A stretch of DNA of 64,000 nt from Caldicellulosiruptor naganoensis (GTDB lineage Bacteria; Bacillota; Thermoanaerobacteria; Caldicellulosiruptorales; Caldicellulosiruptoraceae): contig NZ_CP113864.1 in assembly GCF_026914285.1 (NCBI RefSeq), positions 719,501-783,500 on the forward strand, given 5' to 3'. This document shows, piece by piece, positions 8,569 to 17,757 of the stretch. Each line of letters starts with the position of its first letter. The first letter of the stretch is position 1. Below the pieces are notes generated by a model that did no database searches, was not told the DNA's origin, and saw only the letters and a list, made by a program, of their open reading frames with translations. The position numbers and the translations under genes were made by a program.

Positions 8569-9258
8569 ATGATCTTAAAAGAATTAAAGGAAATGCTAAT
8601 TAAAGAAGGTGCAAGTGACGTTGGTATTTCAAATATACATGAATACCTTCCAGCTGAACTAAAAATGTTTAAAACCTGCATAACTGTGGTTGTGAGACTT
8701 TCTGACGCTATTGTAAATGAAATTGTGGATTCACCCACATTTACATATTACCACCATTACAAGGCAGTAAATAACCTCATTGACCTTTTGACTTTAAAAG
8801 GAGTATTATTTTTAGAGTCAAAAGGCTATTTTGCGATGAGTGTTGCTGCATCACAGAGCGTCCATGGCAAGGACAACGGTTTTTCAGGAGTTTTATCTCA
8901 CAAAATAGGAGCAGTTTTGTCTGGCATGGGTTTTATAGGGAAAAACAACCTTTTTGTTCACAATAGATTTGGTCCGAGGGTAAGGCTTGGAACAATACTT
9001 ACAACATATGAACCAGAAGAAAAGATTGAAAATCATATAATAGAGCCTCAATGTGGACAGTGCAATCTCTGTATTATAAGCTGCCCAGCACAGGCACTTC
9101 GTGGAAGTACATGGTACTTGGGCATTGATAGAAATGAGATGATAGACCCCCATGCGTGTAGCACTTACATGAAGGAAAAGTTTAAGTATATAGGGCGTGG
9201 CCAGGTTTGTGGCATATGCATGAGGGTCTGTCCTTACGGAAGTGAGGTCAAAAGATAG
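8569..9258 (+). CDS. QueG-like iron-sulfur protein (DUF1730 type)
   Basis: A 229-residue protein resembling epoxyqueuosine reductase without the C-terminal HEAT repeats. The C-terminal part has two ferredoxin-like cysteine groups, CGQCNLCIISCP and CGICMRVCP with an extra Cys in DPHACS, enough for two [4Fe-4S] clusters. The middle shows SGVLSHKIGAVLSGMGFIGKNN, which resembles the GWIGKN region of QueG. It is shorter than QueG (about 350-380 residues), so it may be a paralogue with another substrate or a short QueG. The ATG at 8569 is preferred over a GTG at 8557. It follows radA by 21 bp. Confidence 0.75.
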   Translation: MILKELKEMLIKEGASDVGISNIHEYLPAELKMFKTCITVVVRLSDAIVNEIVDSPTFTYYHHYKAVNNLIDLLTLKGVLFLESKGYFAMSVAASQSVHGKDNGFSGVLSHKIGAVLSGMGFIGKNNLFVHNRFGPRVRLGTILTTYEPEEKIENHIIEPQCGQCNLCIISCPAQALRGSTWYLGIDRNEMIDPHACSTYMKEKFKYIGRGQVCGICMRVCPYGSEVKR

Positions 9259-9263
9259 GAATT

Positions 9264-9422
9264 TTATCTTCTTAAGGTGTATGTGTGGCAATTTGTTTTT
9301 TCTTTTGTGCCGTGAGCTGTAGAGCCACCACCATCAACTGATACTTCAATTGAAGGTGCTGTACATCTTTTGTTGTCCCAGTACATGCAATCAGAGACAT
9401 TACAGGTTATTCTATCTGGCAT
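9264..9422 (-). CDS. small Cys-containing protein, DUF1540 type
   Basis: A 52-residue protein with the DUF1540 pattern: ITCNVSDCMYWDNKRCTAPSI followed by a late T-x-C. Four cysteines (7, 12, 20 and one near the C-terminus) suggest a small metal-binding fold. I chose the ATG at 9422 because GGAGG lies 8 bp upstream and the protein then starts like its relatives; the ATG at 9464 has no such site. It is convergent with the QueG-like gene, 5 bp away. The function of this family is unknown. Confidence 0.8.
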   Translation of the reverse strand: MPDRITCNVSDCMYWDNKRCTAPSIEVSVDGGGSTAHGTKEKTNCHTYTLRR

Positions 9423-9533
9423 CTTATATACCTCCAATATTGATGTGATTTTTAAGTTTTCCATAGATTATTCTCTGCAAATAATTTGAACTTTGTTCAA
9501 AACCAATATTTTAATTTTGGGTGAGAAAAGCAA

Positions 9534-11372
9534 ATGAAAGATATTGTTATATCGGGATATTATGGACAATTAAATACTGGTGATGAGGCAATCCTAAGGG
9601 TTTTGGTTGATAAACTAAAAGAATATGAAAGAGAGAGCAATAGCAGTTTGAATATAGTTGTGTTGTCTTCAAGACCAGAGCTTACATCAAAGATCTATAA
9701 TGTGGAGTCTGTGAACAGGAAAAAGATTCCTTCTGTTATAAAAGCAATAAAGAGATGTGACATTTTTATTTCTGGCGGGGGAAGTCTTTTTCAAAATGAG
9801 ACGAGTAACAGAAGTCTTTATTATTACCTTTTTCAGATTTTTCTTGCAAAGCTTTTTGGCAAAAAAGTTTTTATTTTTTCTCAGGGAATTGGACCCATTA
9901 AAAGGTGGTATAATATACTTCTTTTCAAACATGTAATAAAACTTGCAGATTATATTACAGTAAGAGACTATGACTCATTTGATTTTTTGCATAAGCTAAA
10001 GATAAATAAAGAGATTGAACTTTCAGCAGACCCTGCCTTTTTACTGAATCCTTGCTGTGAGCAAAAAATTCAAAAACTTTTAGAAGAGTATAAAATAGAT
10101 TTTAGCAAAAAAACAGTGGGCATTGTGGTAAGGAAATGGAAAAAGGAAAAGAATATGACTGACAAAATTGCAAAGATTGCTGACATTCTTATAGAAAATG
10201 AAGGGTACAATGTTATATTTATCCCTTTTCAGGGCAAATGGGACATAATCAAGATAAATGAGATTGTCTCAAAGATGAAAAATAGACCATACGTGCTAAG
10301 TGAAAAGCTATCCCCTCATGAGCTTTTAGGGATTTTTAAGAAATTGGATTTAGTAGTTGGGATGAGACTTCACGCTCTTGTGTTTGCAGCAAAGATGGGT
10401 GTTAGATTCATTGGTATTTCCTATGACCCAAAGATTGACAGTTTTTTAAAAATATATGGGTTTAAACCTGCAGGACATGTAGACAGTTTCGATGTAAACA
10501 ATGTGCTAATTAGCATTCAATATATGCTATCTGATGGAAGAGCAGCAAAAAAGATTGATGAAATTACAAAAAACATGACTCAGAAAGCTGAAAAGGCTTT
10601 TGAGATATTAAAAGATGCTTTAAATAATATTAAAAAGAAAGACAGCATAAACATCTTAGGTGTGAGGATTGACTGTGTGAACTTTAAAAAGGCAAAAGAA
10701 AAGTGTCTTGAGTTTTTAAATTCCTCATCACCCCATATTGTTTTTACTCCAAATGTGGAAATGATTATGCTTGCGCAAAAGGATGAAAGGTTTAAAAAGA
10801 TTCTAAACTCAAGCGATTTAAATGTTCCAGATGGAATTGGGGTTGTGTGGGCGTCAAAATATTTTGGTGAAAAACTGTATGAGAGGGTTACTGGCTTTGA
10901 CCTGATGATGGCGCTAATGCCAGAGCTTGAAAGACAACAAAAAAGGGTGTTTTTACTTGGTGCAAAGCCTTCAGTTGCTGAAAAGGCAAAAGAAAATCTT
11001 TTAAAGATTTTTAAAAACTTAAGTATCTGTGGTACACACCACGGTTATTTTTCACAAGAAGAAAACGAGAAGGTGATAGAGCTTATAAAATCTTCAAAGG
11101 CAGACGTAGTCTTTGTTGCAATGGGCATGAAAAAGCAAGAAGAATGGATTTACAAAAATAAAAAGAAGCTAAATTGCAAACTTATTATGGGTGTTGGTGG
11201 CAGCTTTGATGTTTTGTCCGGTGAGGTAAAAAGAGCACCCAAGATATTCCAAAAACTTGGTCTTGAATGGTTCTATAGGCTAATTACTCAGCCATGGAGG
11301 TTTAAAAGAATGCTTTCTCTGCCTAAATTTGTACTTGTTGTTTTAAAAACCAGGGTATTTGGAGGAAGATAA
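9534..11372 (+). CDS. fusion: CsaB polysaccharide pyruvyl transferase + WecG/TagA/CpsF glycosyltransferase
   Basis: A 612-residue protein with two domains usually made by separate genes. Residues 1 to about 365 are a CsaB-type pyruvyl transferase (GQLNTGDEAIL, ISGGGSLFQ, SQGIGPI, GMRLHALVFAA), which puts pyruvyl groups on wall polymers that anchor S-layer proteins with SLH domains. From about residue 373 comes a WecG/TagA/CpsF (GT26) domain (ILGVRID, TPNVEMI, PDGIGVVW, VGGSFDVLSGEVKRAP, LEWFYRL), which adds N-acetylmannosamine-type sugars to a lipid-linked intermediate. One chain could build and pyruvylate the same anchor polymer. The yitT-like gene starts on the base after its stop codon. 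Confidence 0.92.
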   Translation: MKDIVISGYYGQLNTGDEAILRVLVDKLKEYERESNSSLNIVVLSSRPELTSKIYNVESVNRKKIPSVIKAIKRCDIFISGGGSLFQNETSNRSLYYYLFQIFLAKLFGKKVFIFSQGIGPIKRWYNILLFKHVIKLADYITVRDYDSFDFLHKLKINKEIELSADPAFLLNPCCEQKIQKLLEEYKIDFSKKTVGIVVRKWKKEKNMTDKIAKIADILIENEGYNVIFIPFQGKWDIIKINEIVSKMKNRPYVLSEKLSPHELLGIFKKLDLVVGMRLHALVFAAKMGVRFIGISYDPKIDSFLKIYGFKPAGHVDSFDVNNVLISIQYMLSDGRAAKKIDEITKNMTQKAEKAFEILKDALNNIKKKDSINILGVRIDCVNFKKAKEKCLEFLNSSSPHIVFTPNVEMIMLAQKDERFKKILNSSDLNVPDGIGVVWASKYFGEKLYERVTGFDLMMALMPELERQQKRVFLLGAKPSVAEKAKENLLKIFKNLSICGTHHGYFSQEENEKVIELIKSSKADVVFVAMGMKKQEEWIYKNKKKLNCKLIMGVGGSFDVLSGEVKRAPKIFQKLGLEWFYRLITQPWRFKRMLSLPKFVLVVLKTRVFGGR

Positions 11373-12224
11373 ATGACTAAAAGATTTTTCAGGGTAATAT
11401 ATGAATATGCTGCAATAACATTTGGTTCACTTTTGGTTGCACTGTCTTTAAACCTCTTTCTTGTTCCAAACAAGATTGCAGCTGGTGGATTTTCTGGTAT
11501 TGCAACAGTTGTGTATTATGTTTCGCACTACAAGCTTCCTGTTGGTATGACAATGCTTGCTTTGAACATTCCTGCTTTTATCTGGGGTGTGAAGACAATT
11601 GGAGTAGATTTTGGAGTCAAGAGTGTGTACGGTACAATAGCCCTTTCAGTTTTGACAGACCTGACAGCTTTCTTGCCCTGTATTACATATGATAAGCTAC
11701 TTGCTTCAGTTTTTGGTGGGGCGCTAATGGGTCTTGGCCTTGCCATTGTGCTTTTGTATGGGGCAACAACTGGTGGAACTGAGATGCTTGCAAGAATAAT
11801 TCATAAGTTTATCTCCTTTATCTCAGTTGGACAGATTCTTTTAGGGCTTGATGTTGCTGTAATTGCAATGGCATCAATAGTATTTAAAAACTATGAACTT
11901 GGACTTTGGGCAGTTTTGACCCTTTTTGCATGTTCAAAGGTAATGGATGCCATCTTAGAAGGTGTCAACTTTGCAAAAGCACTTATAATAATCTCTGACA
12001 AGTCAGACATAATCGCAGAGAAGATTATAAAAGAGCTTGACAGAGGTGTTACAGGTCTTCATGGTATTGGCATGTGGACAAAGAAAGAGAAGAATGTACT
12101 TCTTTGTGTTGTTAAGAGACATGAAGTGAGCCGTGTCAAAAAACTTGTAAAAAGTATTGACCAAAGAGCTTTTGTGATTTTAACAGATGTTCGTGAGGTT
12201 TTAGGTGAAGGTTTTTCTGTTTAA
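11373..12224 (+). CDS. YitT family membrane protein
   Basis: A 283-residue protein with five to six hydrophobic segments in the first 180 residues (DUF161) and a soluble C-terminal DUF2179-type domain with LHGIGMWTKKEKNVLLCVV. Typical family marks are NLFLVPNKIAAGGFSGIATV and GATTGGTEMLARI. The function is not established; roles in transport have been suggested for relatives. Its ATG directly follows the stop of the CsaB-TagA gene, so translation is likely coupled. Confidence 0.9.
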   Translation: MTKRFFRVIYEYAAITFGSLLVALSLNLFLVPNKIAAGGFSGIATVVYYVSHYKLPVGMTMLALNIPAFIWGVKTIGVDFGVKSVYGTIALSVLTDLTAFLPCITYDKLLASVFGGALMGLGLAIVLLYGATTGGTEMLARIIHKFISFISVGQILLGLDVAVIAMASIVFKNYELGLWAVLTLFACSKVMDAILEGVNFAKALIIISDKSDIIAEKIIKELDRGVTGLHGIGMWTKKEKNVLLCVVKRHEVSRVKKLVKSIDQRAFVILTDVREVLGEGFSV

Positions 12225-12249
12225 GTAAAAAATGATTTAATGGTATAAT
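12221..12249 (+). promoter_or_regulatory. extended -10 promoter for the split transketolase genes
   Basis: TATAAT at 12244-12249 is preceded by TGG, an extended -10. The -35 region (TTAAGT at 12221) is weak. It lies about 80 bp before the first transketolase gene. Confidence 0.5.
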
Positions 12250-12327
12250 GTAAAGAAAAAAGAAGTAAACCACCAGTTAATTGGTAAATGAGAATCCAAA
12301 TTTCGTAAGGGAGGTTCAAGGTATAAG

Positions 12328-13176
12328 ATGGACAAGGCAAAGGAGCTTGAGCTCAAAAAGATAGCAACTGAAATAAGAAAGAGCATAATTATTCAAACAG
12401 CTGAAGCTGGCTCTGGTCACCCGGGCGGTTCACTTTCTGGTGTTGAGATTTTGACATATCTTTACTTTGTTGAAATGAACGTTGACCCTAAAAATCCAAA
12501 AGACCCAGACAGGGACAGGTTTGTTCTTTCTAAAGGGCATGCATCACCTCTTTTATATGCGGTTTTGGCTGAAAAGGGTTTCATAAGCAAGGAGGAGCTA
12601 AAAGGTTTTAGGCAGATTTATTCAAGTCTGCAGGGCCATCCCGATATGAAAAAGGTGCCCGGGGTGGAAATGTCAACAGGGTCATTAGGTCAGGGATTGT
12701 CTGTTGCAAATGGAATGGCACTGGCTGCAAAGCTTGACAAAAAGGATTATAGAGTATATGTTTTGCTCGGCGATGGCGAAATCCAAGAAGGACAAATTTG
12801 GGAAGCTGCAATGACAGCTGCACATTACAAACTTGACAATCTCACAGCATTTTTAGATCACAATGGCCTTCAGATAGATGGTAAAATCACAGAGGTTATG
12901 TCCCCCGAGCCTGTTGATGAAAAATTCAGGGCATTTGGCTGGCATGTTATAAAAATTGATGGGCATGATTTTAACCAGATTGAAAAGGCTGTAAACGAAG
13001 CAAAGACAATAAAAGGGAAACCCACAATCATTATTGCTGAAACAGTAAAAGGCAAGGGTGTATCATTTATGGAAAATGAAGTAGGCTGGCATGGTACAGC
13101 TCCTAATAAAGAGCAGGCACAAAAAGCTTTAGAGGAGCTACAAAAGCAGCTAGAAAGTTTGGAGGTGCAAGGATAA
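12328..13176 (+). CDS. transketolase, N-terminal subunit
   Basis: A 282-residue thiamine-pyrophosphate-binding half of transketolase, an enzyme of the non-oxidative pentose phosphate pathway that moves two-carbon units between sugar phosphates. It shows [21 protein letters not shown] and the cofactor motif [13 protein letters not shown] ending at DHN. Many Firmicutes and Archaea have this half as a separate gene. The C-terminal subunit starts one base after its stop codon, so the two are made together. GGGAGG lies a little far (about 12 bp) from the ATG. Confidence 0.96.
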   Translation: MDKAKELELKKIATEIRKSIIIQTAEAGSGHPGGSLSGVEILTYLYFVEMNVDPKNPKDPDRDRFVLSKGHASPLLYAVLAEKGFISKEELKGFRQIYSSLQGHPDMKKVPGVEMSTGSLGQGLSVANGMALAAKLDKKDYRVYVLLGDGEIQEGQIWEAAMTAAHYKLDNLTAFLDHNGLQIDGKITEVMSPEPVDEKFRAFGWHVIKIDGHDFNQIEKAVNEAKTIKGKPTIIIAETVKGKGVSFMENEVGWHGTAPNKEQAQKALEELQKQLESLEVQG

Positions 13177-13177
13177 G

Positions 13178-14119
13178 ATGGCAAAAATAGCAACAAGGGA
13201 AGCATATGGTCAAGCACTGGCTGAGTTTGGTGAAGTGTACAAAGACATTGTTGTACTTGATGCAGACCTTTCAAAATCCACAAGGACAGAGATTTTCAAA
13301 AAGAAGTTTCCTGATAGATTTTTCAATATAGGAATAGCAGAGCAAGACCTTATGGCAACAGCAGCAGGGCTTGCAACATGTGGTAAGATTCCTTTTGCAA
13401 GCACATTTGCTGTCTTTGCAGCAGGAAGAGCGTATGACCAGGTGAGAAACTCCATTGGCTATCCACACCTAAATGTCAAGATTGGAGCATCACATGCAGG
13501 TGTATCAATTGGCGAAGATGGTGCATCTCATCAGATGCTTGAAGATATAGCATTGATGAGAGTAATTCCTGGGATGGTAGTGCTCTCTCCTTCTGATGCA
13601 GCATCCACGTATGAATGTGTAAGGCTTGCAATCGAGCATGAAGGCCCTGTTTATATTCGTTTGGGAAGACTTGGGGTTGAGGAGATTTACAAGAAAGGTG
13701 AACTAAAACTTGAGCTTGGGAAAGGTATTGTTCTACAAAAAGGGACAGATGTTGGAATTTTGGCAACAGGGCTAATGGTCCATGAAGCTATAAAAGCAGC
13801 AAAAATGCTTCAAGAGGAAGGAATATCGGTTTATCTTGTTGATATGCCGTGCGTAAAACCACTTGATGTTGATTTGATTTTAGATGTTGCAAAAGCCACT
13901 GGCTGTATTGTCACAGCAGAAGAGCACAATATCCTTGGCGGTTTTGGAAGTGCTGTTTCTGAGGTTTTGATTCAAAACTATCCTGTACCGGTAAAAATGG
14001 TTGGAGTAAATGATGAGTTTGGAAGGTCAGGAAAGCCTGAGGATGTTTTGAAATACTACAAGCTCACAGCAGAAGAGATTGTAAATAAAGCAAAAGAGGT
14101 TATGAAGATGAAAAGATAA
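13178..14119 (+). CDS. transketolase, C-terminal subunit
   Basis: A 313-residue partner of the preceding subunit, covering the pyrimidine-binding and C-terminal domains. The motif GIAEQDLMATAAGLA holds the conserved Glu that activates thiamine pyrophosphate. HAGVSIGEDGASHQ and the late EEHNILGGFGSAV are also typical of this half. Together the two chains are as long as one full transketolase. A strong terminator follows 22 bp after the stop. Related 1-deoxyxylulose-5-phosphate synthases share the fold but are single chains. Confidence 0.96.
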   Translation: MAKIATREAYGQALAEFGEVYKDIVVLDADLSKSTRTEIFKKKFPDRFFNIGIAEQDLMATAAGLATCGKIPFASTFAVFAAGRAYDQVRNSIGYPHLNVKIGASHAGVSIGEDGASHQMLEDIALMRVIPGMVVLSPSDAASTYECVRLAIEHEGPVYIRLGRLGVEEIYKKGELKLELGKGIVLQKGTDVGILATGLMVHEAIKAAKMLQEEGISVYLVDMPCVKPLDVDLILDVAKATGCIVTAEEHNILGGFGSAVSEVLIQNYPVPVKMVGVNDEFGRSGKPEDVLKYYKLTAEEIVNKAKEVMKMKR

Positions 14120-14141
14120 AATATTATTCAATAGGTGAAAT

Positions 14142-14180
14142 GCTGCCGCAAATTTTGGTCTGCGGCAGCTTTTTATTTTG
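14142..14180 (+). terminator. terminator after the transketolase genes
   Basis: GCTGCCGCA at 14142-14150 pairs with TGCGGCAGC at 14161-14169, followed by TTTTTATTTT. Confidence 0.92.
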
Positions 14181-14257
14181 TTGAGCTTGTGGTAAAATTT
14201 ATTAGAGATAAATACATTGCATTTGTTGAAAACATACAAAAAAGTGGGGAAATTGCA

Positions 14258-15118
14258 ATGGATGAGAGGTTGAGACTCAAAGAAAAGGTTCAGCATGGCA
14301 GTGCGGTGTTTCCTATAAATGTATATGAAAAAATATTTGTTCACGAAAACAATACTCTTCTACCTCACTGGCATGATGAATTTGAAATAGTATATCTTGA
14401 AAAGGGAACGGCAAGTTTTAGGATAGATGGCAAAGAGTATTTTTTAGGACCGAAACAGTTTTTATTTGTCAACTGTGGGTCAATTCATGGTGGAAAAGCA
14501 GAAGATAATCCTGAACCTTATGCAATTGTATTTAGTTTGAGCATGCTATTTTCCGAAGGTCCAGATATATGTAAAAGCAAATATTTGCAGTCTATTTTAG
14601 AAAGAAAACTAGTTGTTCAAAATAGTTTTGAAGATGAACACACAGGAGAACTAATTTCGAATATAATAACAGTGTGGAAAGAAAAGCCAAAAGGTTATGA
14701 GCTTTTAGTAAAAGGCTATTTGTTCATTATATTTTATAATCTTTTTAATAAGGGATATATAACAGCTGGTAATACTGACAGAGAGCTTGATTTGAAACTT
14801 GAAAAAATAAAGTCCGCGCTTGATTTTATCAATTCCAACTATTCATCTGATATAGATATTGACCTGCTCGCAAAGCTTGCAAACCTGAGTAAATTCTATT
14901 TTTGTCGTCTTTTTAAGGAAATTACTCATCTTACACCAGTTGATTACATAAATAAGTTCAGAGTTGAAAAAGCGATAGAGCTTATTAAAAACACAAACAT
15001 GAGTATTTCTGAAATTGCATTTGAAGTAGGTTTTAATAATGTGAGCTACTTTATCAAAGTGTTTAAAGAGTATGTTGGTGTTACTCCATTTAAATACAAA
15101 AAAAATGTCTTATGTTAA
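14258..15118 (+). CDS. AraC family regulator with cupin sensor domain
   Basis: A 286-residue transcription factor. The N-terminal half is a cupin with LLPHWHDEFEIVYLEKG, likely for a sugar ligand. The C-terminal hundred residues form the two helix-turn-helix AraC domain (LAKLANLSKFYFCRLFKE, then ISEIAFEVGFNNVSYFIKVFKE). A longer frame opens at 14135, but it would overlap the transketolase terminator, so I chose the ATG at 14258. It lies upstream of the GH31 gene in the same direction and is the obvious candidate regulator of it. Confidence 0.9.
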   Translation: MDERLRLKEKVQHGSAVFPINVYEKIFVHENNTLLPHWHDEFEIVYLEKGTASFRIDGKEYFLGPKQFLFVNCGSIHGGKAEDNPEPYAIVFSLSMLFSEGPDICKSKYLQSILERKLVVQNSFEDEHTGELISNIITVWKEKPKGYELLVKGYLFIIFYNLFNKGYITAGNTDRELDLKLEKIKSALDFINSNYSSDIDIDLLAKLANLSKFYFCRLFKEITHLTPVDYINKFRVEKAIELIKNTNMSISEIAFEVGFNNVSYFIKVFKEYVGVTPFKYKKNVLC

Positions 15119-15352
15119 GATGATTTTCATTTTACCCTAACTACTTACTAACAGTTACCTATCTTCAGCAAGAACCACTATTTTTGATAAGATTTACATT
15201 TTTCTATATTGATTAGAGCAAGGTATTTATACTTTTTTGCAATAGAGTATGAGAAGTGAGAAAAGAGGTTTTATATAATAAAACTTGATTGTTTCTAAAT
15301 TTTTCATAAGCAATAACTGTTTTTAAACTAAGAAAAGGGGGAAATTAACAAA

Positions 15353-17680
15353 ATGAAATTTACAGACGGTCTTTGGCGTGTAAAAGATGGAGTAAAATTG
15401 TATCATCCAGCCCATGTATATGACTACGAAATTTCGAGAGATTCAGTCACAATTTTTGCACCAGCTCACTTCATTACAAACAGGGGACAAACTCTACAAG
15501 GTCCTGTTTTTACTATACGTTTTTCTTCGCCTTTTGACAATGTTATAAGAGTGCAGATTTGGCACTACAAAGGACAAAAGGATAAGAAGCCATATTTTGA
15601 ATTTCATCAAGAAGAAGGATATTGTCCTTTGATAGAAGATTTTTCAGATAATATAGTAATAACAAGTGGGAAGCTCAAAGCCACCATTAGTAAAAAAGGT
15701 GAGTGGGAAGTAACATATTACTATGAAGATAAATATCTAACAAAAAATGGTTATAAATATCTTGGTTACGCAATCATGCCTGACAATACTGCTTACATGA
15801 GGGAACAGCTTTCTTTGAGTGTTGGTGAGTGTGTTTATGGGCTGGGTGAGAGGTTTACCCCTTTTGTTAAAAACGGACAAGTGGTTGATATGTGGAATGA
15901 AGATGGTGGTACGATCTCTGAGCTTGCTTACAAAAACATTCCTTTTTACATCACAAACCGTGGGTATGGTGTTTTTGTAAATGACCCAGGGCGTGTATCG
16001 TTTGAAGTTGCCACTGAGAATGTGGAAAGAGTCCAGTTTTCTGTGGAAGGTGAATATTTAGAGTATTTCATAATTGGTGGCAGCAGCATGAAAAATGTTT
16101 TAGAAAATTACACAAGGCTGACAGGAAGACCGCAGCTTCCTCCTGCATGGTCTTTTGGACTTTGGCTTACAACCTCATTTACTACAAACTATGATGAAAA
16201 AACAGTTACAAGCTTTATAGATGGAATGATTCAAAGAGATATTCCACTTCATGTATTTCACTTTGACTGTTTCTGGATAAAGGATATGCACTGGGTTGAC
16301 TTTGAGTGGGATAAGAGAGTTTTTCCAGAGCCTTCGCAGATGCTAAAGCGTCTAAAAGAAAAGGGAGTTAAAATTTGTGTTTGGATAAATTCCTATATAT
16401 CTCAGTTTTCAAAACTTTTTGATGAGGGAAAAGAAAAAGGGTATTTTTTGAAAAAGCCAAATGGTGATGTATGGCAGACAGATGATTGGCAGCCTGGCAT
16501 GGCAATTGTTGATTTTACAAACCCCGAGGCGTGCAGGTGGTATTCAGATAAGCTCAAAGAGCTAATTAAAATGGGAGTTGACTGTTTTAAGACAGATTTT
16601 GGTGAAAGAATTCCAACAGATGTTGTTTATTTTGATGGTTCAGACCCTCAAAAGATGCACAATTACTACACCTATCTTTACAACAAGACAGTATATGAGA
16701 CGCTTCAAGAAACGTTTGGCAAGGGAAATGCAGTTGTGTTTGCAAGGTCAGCGACAGCAGGAAGCCAGAAATTTCCTGTACACTGGGGCGGAGACTGTTT
16801 GGCTTCATATGAGTCTATGGCAGAGACGCTCAGGGGTGGCCTTTCACTTTCACTTTGTGGATTTGGATTTTGGAGTCATGACATAGGCGGGTTTGAGAGT
16901 ACAGCAACACCAGATCTTTACAAAAGATGGGTTGCATTTGGGCTACTTTCTTCACACAGCAGACTTCATGGGAATACTGTATATAAAGTTCCTTGGTTTT
17001 ATGACGAGGAAGCGGTTGATGTTTTGAGGTTTTTCACAAAGCTAAGATGTAGACTTATGCCTTATATCTTTGCAAAGGCTGTAGAGGCAGCAGAAAAAGG
17101 AATTCCGGTCTTGCGACCTATGGTGTTAGAGTTTCCAGATGACCCAGCATGCGAGTACCTTGATAGACAGTATATGTTAGGAAGTAGCCTCTTAGTTGCT
17201 CCAATCTTCTCACCAGATGGCGAGGTTCAGTATTATGTTCCAGAAGGCATATGGACAAACATATTGACAGGTGAAAAGATTGTTGGTGGCAGGTGGAGAA
17301 AGGAAAAACATGATTATTTTAGCTTGCCGCTTTTGGCAAGGCCAAATTCTATAATTCCAATAGGAAGTTGTGACACAAAGCCTGATTATGACTATGCTCA
17401 AAATGTAACATTGAATGTATATGAATTGGAGGATGGGAAGACTGCTTGTGTAGCTGTAAAGAATACAAATGGCGAGACAGAACTTGAGTTAGAAGTAAAA
17501 AGAGACAATGACAAAATTTCAATAAATGTATTAAGAGATACTCAAAAGCCTTGGAGACTTCTTTTCCATGGACTTAAGTTAAAGTTTCAATTTAATGCTA
17601 TTGTAAATCAAAAAGAAAATGGGAGTGAAGTAATTTTAGAAGCAGCAAGTAAAGAAGCGTTGTTGAGTATTGAAAAATAG
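15353..17680 (+). CDS. alpha-xylosidase, GH31 (YicI-like)
   Basis: A 775-residue GH31 enzyme, almost the same length as YicI of Escherichia coli. It removes alpha-xylosyl residues such as the isoprimeverose unit of xyloglucan oligosaccharides. The nucleophile is Asp415 in KTDFGE and the acid/base is Asp481 in HWGGDCLASY, both within one residue of the YicI numbering. FWSHDIGGFE and LRCRLMPYIF are further marks. With no signal peptide it should be cytoplasmic. The sensor kinase, regulator and ABC transporter genes that follow supply regulation and uptake. Alpha-glucosidases share the family, but the KTDFGE form favours xylosidase. Confidence 0.92.
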   Translation: MKFTDGLWRVKDGVKLYHPAHVYDYEISRDSVTIFAPAHFITNRGQTLQGPVFTIRFSSPFDNVIRVQIWHYKGQKDKKPYFEFHQEEGYCPLIEDFSDNIVITSGKLKATISKKGEWEVTYYYEDKYLTKNGYKYLGYAIMPDNTAYMREQLSLSVGECVYGLGERFTPFVKNGQVVDMWNEDGGTISELAYKNIPFYITNRGYGVFVNDPGRVSFEVATENVERVQFSVEGEYLEYFIIGGSSMKNVLENYTRLTGRPQLPPAWSFGLWLTTSFTTNYDEKTVTSFIDGMIQRDIPLHVFHFDCFWIKDMHWVDFEWDKRVFPEPSQMLKRLKEKGVKICVWINSYISQFSKLFDEGKEKGYFLKKPNGDVWQTDDWQPGMAIVDFTNPEACRWYSDKLKELIKMGVDCFKTDFGERIPTDVVYFDGSDPQKMHNYYTYLYNKTVYETLQETFGKGNAVVFARSATAGSQKFPVHWGGDCLASYESMAETLRGGLSLSLCGFGFWSHDIGGFESTATPDLYKRWVAFGLLSSHSRLHGNTVYKVPWFYDEEAVDVLRFFTKLRCRLMPYIFAKAVEAAEKGIPVLRPMVLEFPDDPACEYLDRQYMLGSSLLVAPIFSPDGEVQYYVPEGIWTNILTGEKIVGGRWRKEKHDYFSLPLLARPNSIIPIGSCDTKPDYDYAQNVTLNVYELEDGKTACVAVKNTNGETELELEVKRDNDKISINVLRDTQKPWRLLFHGLKLKFQFNAIVNQKENGSEVILEAASKEALLSIEK

Positions 17681-17757
17681 AGTTAAAAATTTTCCATTGT
17701 TTGACCGTCATGGTTTTAGTTAAAATAAAATTAAAGAAATCAAATAGGTGAGAAAAG

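Noticed and set aside
14135-14257. Longer N-terminus for the AraC regulator
   Set aside because: It would overlap the transketolase terminator and does not resemble the cupin domain start.
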